DNA of 23,064 bases from GCA-002282575 sp964519885 (GTDB taxonomy: Bacteria; Pseudomonadota; Gammaproteobacteria; Thiomicrospirales; Thiomicrospiraceae), in assembly GCA_964519885.1 (NCBI GenBank), contig CAZFLX010000032.1, positions 1 to 23,064 of the forward strand, in the 5' to 3' direction. Position 1 is the first letter of the stretch, and each line of letters starts with the position of its first letter. This document shows, piece after piece, positions 21,003 to 23,064 of this stretch. Position numbers and translations under genes: made by a program. The notes beneath the pieces were generated by a model that saw only the letters and a list, made by a program, of their open reading frames with translations, ran no database searches and was not told where the DNA came from.

Positions 21003-21115
21003 ATACTGTCTTCCGCTTTTTGTTCTTGCTCTTTACGCATTTCGATCAAATCAAAATAATTTCCAGCAACGAGGGTCGCTATAATAATGACACCGGTAAT
21101 GCCTAGCAATATCAT
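20999..21115 (-). CDS. 38-residue single-span membrane protein
   Basis: A very short gene fitting exactly between its neighbours. ATG 21115 overlaps the stop of paralogue D (ATGA), and its TGA overlaps the start of the 99-residue gene (again ATGA). It reads MILLGITGVIIIATLVAGNY, then FDLIEMRKEQEQKAEDSI: one hydrophobic helix (2-19) followed by a charged helix, a typical small bitopic protein. Because both ends are coupled, it is very likely translated. Function unknown. Confidence 0.65.
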   Translation of the reverse strand: MILLGITGVIIIATLVAGNYFDLIEMRKEQEQKAEDSI

Positions 21116-21612
21116 GATGAAGCTCTCTTTTGTGCTGCTTTTCGCACTTGAAATGCCTTGAGCTCAGGATCGATTTTCAGGCGAATGAGTGATAAGACAA
21201 GACCAACTATCAAGAACACGCCAGAGAGTTTAAGCAGCCAGTATGATGGTTGGAAATTGGTGGTGGTAGCATAATACTCAGCATCACAAGCAACGATTGG
21301 CTGCAGCAAAGCATAGTGACTGCCTAATAGCGATGCGCTTGTTGAGTAATGAACTTGGTTATTGATGCATTTAAAATCGGCTGAAATGTCTTTAGCAAGA
21401 CCAAGCTGTTTGGCATAAGCCAAGATAGCGGCGTTTTTAGACTCCCTCGCTTGCTCTGTGGTAATTCCGGTCTGCACTAGCCCCATCAGTAACGTAATGA
21501 CAAACAAGACCAGCGTGAATTTGGCGAACCCTGAGATATTAGGGCAGCAATGGGGTTTCCTGGCAAGTTTTTCATGGGCTTTTTCGGTGCTCATGGGATG
21601 ACTATTCTTCAT
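21112..21612 (-). CDS. Two-helix membrane protein with Cys-pair domain (paralogue D)
   Basis: A 166-residue protein at the head of the operon. The first ATG at 21612 is used; an in-frame ATG at codon 7 (MSTEKAHE) is a real alternative, and neither has a strong Shine-Dalgarno. A basic N-terminus with CC at 22-23 precedes hydrophobic segment 1 (about 30-48). The shared domain is ISADFKCINNQVHY (C82, Y89), Y100, P105 and VAC (C109); the Y-x-P spacing is looser than in A-C. Segment 2 is about 125-143, followed by a basic tail rich in Lys/Arg. Probably periplasmic domain, disulfide-linked. Function unknown. Confidence 0.72.
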   Translation of the reverse strand: MKNSHPMSTEKAHEKLARKPHCCPNISGFAKFTLVLFVITLLMGLVQTGITTEQARESKNAAILAYAKQLGLAKDISADFKCINNQVHYSTSASLLGSHYALLQPIVACDAEYYATTTNFQPSYWLLKLSGVFLIVGLVLSLIRLKIDPELKAFQVRKAAQKRASS

Positions 21613-21901
21613 TATGGGCTAACAACCTTAGTGCAATAGTATTGAAATCTGATCAGCATGTGAAACAAAGTCTATCAACAAATCAGCCTTTATAAAAACG
21701 TGCCTATCGGCAAAAATGGTCGATTTTGAGCTAAAAAGCTGACAAAACACTCAAAACACGTGAGTTTGTAAGATTTATCAGCTAAAACAGTGAGTTATAT
21801 AATACGAGTTGTTAATAATGAATTTTAACGATTAGAAATCCATCATTAATCGAAAAAACAGTAGATAGTGGTGATTTTCATCCTCATAACCAATAAAGCC
21901 A

Positions 21902-23017
21902 TCACCGTACAACCGGCAAATCCCGCCACTTGGTGGTGTACTCAGGTGACACCTTATCCCGCTTCATTGCCCAAGGGCGATCAATACCTTGGGCGGCATA
22001 AAACACCGCGCCTTTATGTTGCTGGTTAATGGCATCTAAAGCAGCAAGGAGCTGTTTGCGCTGTGGGTTGTCGGTGGGTGTTGGGTCAAATAACCCTAAC
22101 TGAAAAGTACCTGGTGCATAAAAGTCACTGAGCATCACACCGGCTTTAGCATAACGATAACCCTCTTTGTAAATGCGTTTGAGCAAGTCGTTGCCTAGGT
22201 GTAGAAACACGGCTGTATCATCGCTGGGATAATCAAGAGTAGTGCTGAGGTGATTGCTGTAATAAGGCTCTCGATCGGCAAAGGGACTGGTTCTGCAAAA
22301 CACACTGATCTGTTTGGCGCTGACGCCCTCAGCCCTGAGCTTTTCACAGGCACGGACAATATAACCACTCACCGCTTGAGCCAGATGCTCAAACTGATTA
22401 ATCCGCTCACCAAAAGAGCGTGAGCAGACAATTTGTTGTTTGGTGGAAGGGGTATCATCTAAGCTAAAGCAGGGGATGCCTTTGAGTTCTTGTTGGGTGC
22501 GCTCTAACACCACGGAGAAACGCTTACGAATACTGCCGGTATCATGAGCAACAAAATCAGCAACGGTATTCATTCCCATGCTCTCTAACTGCTGGGAGAT
22601 GCGCCGACCCACACCCCAGACTTCACCCACTGGCGTAATCGACATCAGCTTATCGATGCGGTGTTGCTCGGTTAACACCACCACACCACCCGTTTTCGGA
22701 TAGGTTTTAGCAGCGTTATTGGCCAGCTTAGCTAGGGTTTTGGTTTTCGCAATGCCGACTCCGACACTAATGCCAGTATGCTTGAATACCGTATTTCGAA
22801 TCATCTGACCAAAAGCCAGTAAGTCAAAGTTGGCTTGCATACCTGTTAAATCAATAAAGGCTTCATCAATCGAATAGATTTCAATGGTAGGGGTAATGGA
22901 CTCTAGGGTTTCCATCACCCGACGGCTAATATCTGCATAGAGGGCATAGTTAGAAGAAAACACCTCCACACCATGGCGATCAATCTTCTCTTTCAACTGA
23001 AAGTAAGGCTCACCCAT
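21902..23017 (-). CDS. umuC: UmuC-like Y-family DNA polymerase, N-terminally truncated
   Basis: A 371-residue relative of the catalytic subunit of translesion polymerase V. It begins at MGEPYFQLKE, which corresponds to about residue 50 of full UmuC (about 420). Present are SIDEAF (49-54, the palm metal ligands D51/E52), GVGIAKTKTLAKLAN, the helix-hairpin-helix (VGEVWGVGRRISQQLESMGM) and the little-finger and C-terminal UmuC signatures (SFGERI, QLGLFD). Missing is the N-terminal block with the DxNxFYASCE Asp ligand. The frame stays open to the window edge at 23064, but those 15 codons do not match UmuC. AGGA about 9 nt before ATG could start it. No umuD lies in the window. Probably inactive unless the missing part is supplied. 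Confidence 0.85.
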   Translation of the reverse strand: MGEPYFQLKEKIDRHGVEVFSSNYALYADISRRVMETLESITPTIEIYSIDEAFIDLTGMQANFDLLAFGQMIRNTVFKHTGISVGVGIAKTKTLAKLANNAAKTYPKTGGVVVLTEQHRIDKLMSITPVGEVWGVGRRISQQLESMGMNTVADFVAHDTGSIRKRFSVVLERTQQELKGIPCFSLDDTPSTKQQIVCSRSFGERINQFEHLAQAVSGYIVRACEKLRAEGVSAKQISVFCRTSPFADREPYYSNHLSTTLDYPSDDTAVFLHLGNDLLKRIYKEGYRYAKAGVMLSDFYAPGTFQLGLFDPTPTDNPQRKQLLAALDAINQQHKGAVFYAAQGIDRPWAMKRDKVSPEYTTKWRDLPVVR

Positions 23018-23032
23018 TTTATTAGTCCTGTA

Positions 23033-23044
23033 GTTACATGTAAC
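23033..23044. repeat. 12-bp palindrome upstream of the truncated umuC
   Basis: GTTACATGTAAC is a perfect palindrome lying 16 nt before the umuC ATG, where homology to full-length UmuC stops. It could be an operator or a scar. It does not match the LexA consensus (CTG-N10-CAG). Confidence 0.35.
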
Positions 23045-23064
23045 AACCTTATAAGTGACTGAAA

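Noticed and set aside
21613..21901. Regulatory RNA or riboswitch upstream of the membrane operon
   Set aside because: AT-rich with only loose repeats (GAGCTAAAAAGCTGAC, CAGCTAAAACAGTGAG); no recognisable aptamer, and promoter boxes were not convincing.

Overview
The window reads as a gammaproteobacterial plasmid backbone, or a plasmid integrated elsewhere. The evidence is a Rep_3-type initiator with adjacent iterons and a perfect DnaA box, a ParA/ParB operon with palindromic parS-like sites, an XerC/D-like tyrosine recombinase, a TacA/TacT-type toxin-antitoxin pair, dead IS21 and IS256 fragments, and plasmid-style HU, H-NS, DinG and UmuC genes. The base composition is moderately AT-rich. The genus cannot be fixed from the sequence alone. 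No rRNA, tRNA or CRISPR array was seen.

Left part (1-6,400, + strand): a 1-Cys/Prx6-like peroxiredoxin with its own terminator; a small DUF2798 membrane protein; an AAA_14/DUF4143 ATPase preceded by three perfectly contiguous 22-bp direct repeats that end 6 nt before its ATG; an HU-family protein coupled to a long alpha-helical protein of unknown function; an Rpn/YhgA-like nuclease followed by a 94-bp duplicated scrap of itself; and a stand-alone phosphoribosyltransferase-fold gene.

Middle part (6,400-13,300): a minus-strand pair (a possible ribbon-helix-helix protein and a WGR-like protein) diverges from a tyrosine recombinase across a repeat-rich operator region. A GNAT toxin/DUF1778 antitoxin pair follows, then a junk zone where an IS21 end (istB tail plus two terminal repeats) abuts a decayed IS256 transposase. 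The replicon comes next: rep on the minus strand, then the iteron/DnaA-box origin, then parA-parB-orf on the + strand. Three copies of a 17-bp palindrome lie just before, inside and just after parB.

Right part (13,300-23,064): DinG helicase and an H-NS-like protein on the minus strand. On the + strand follow a secreted nuclease whose Excalibur domain is cut off by one in-frame TGA, and a small lipoprotein broken by one in-frame TAA. The rest is almost wholly minus strand: a compact run of eleven small, mostly membrane-associated genes (21,612 to 17,753), five of whose junctions are 4-nt ATGA stop/start overlaps, and then an N-terminally truncated UmuC.

The best candidate for an undescribed system is the eleven-gene minus-strand cluster. 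Four of its products (the genes at 17,753, 18,175, 20,314 and 21,112) share the same plan: an N-terminal membrane segment, then a short domain with a Cys, an aromatic-Tyr placed exactly 7 residues later, a Tyr and Pro, and a second Cys 22-27 residues after the first, then a C-terminal membrane segment. They look like diverged paralogues kept inside one translationally coupled operon. This is a reading of the sequence; no function is assigned.
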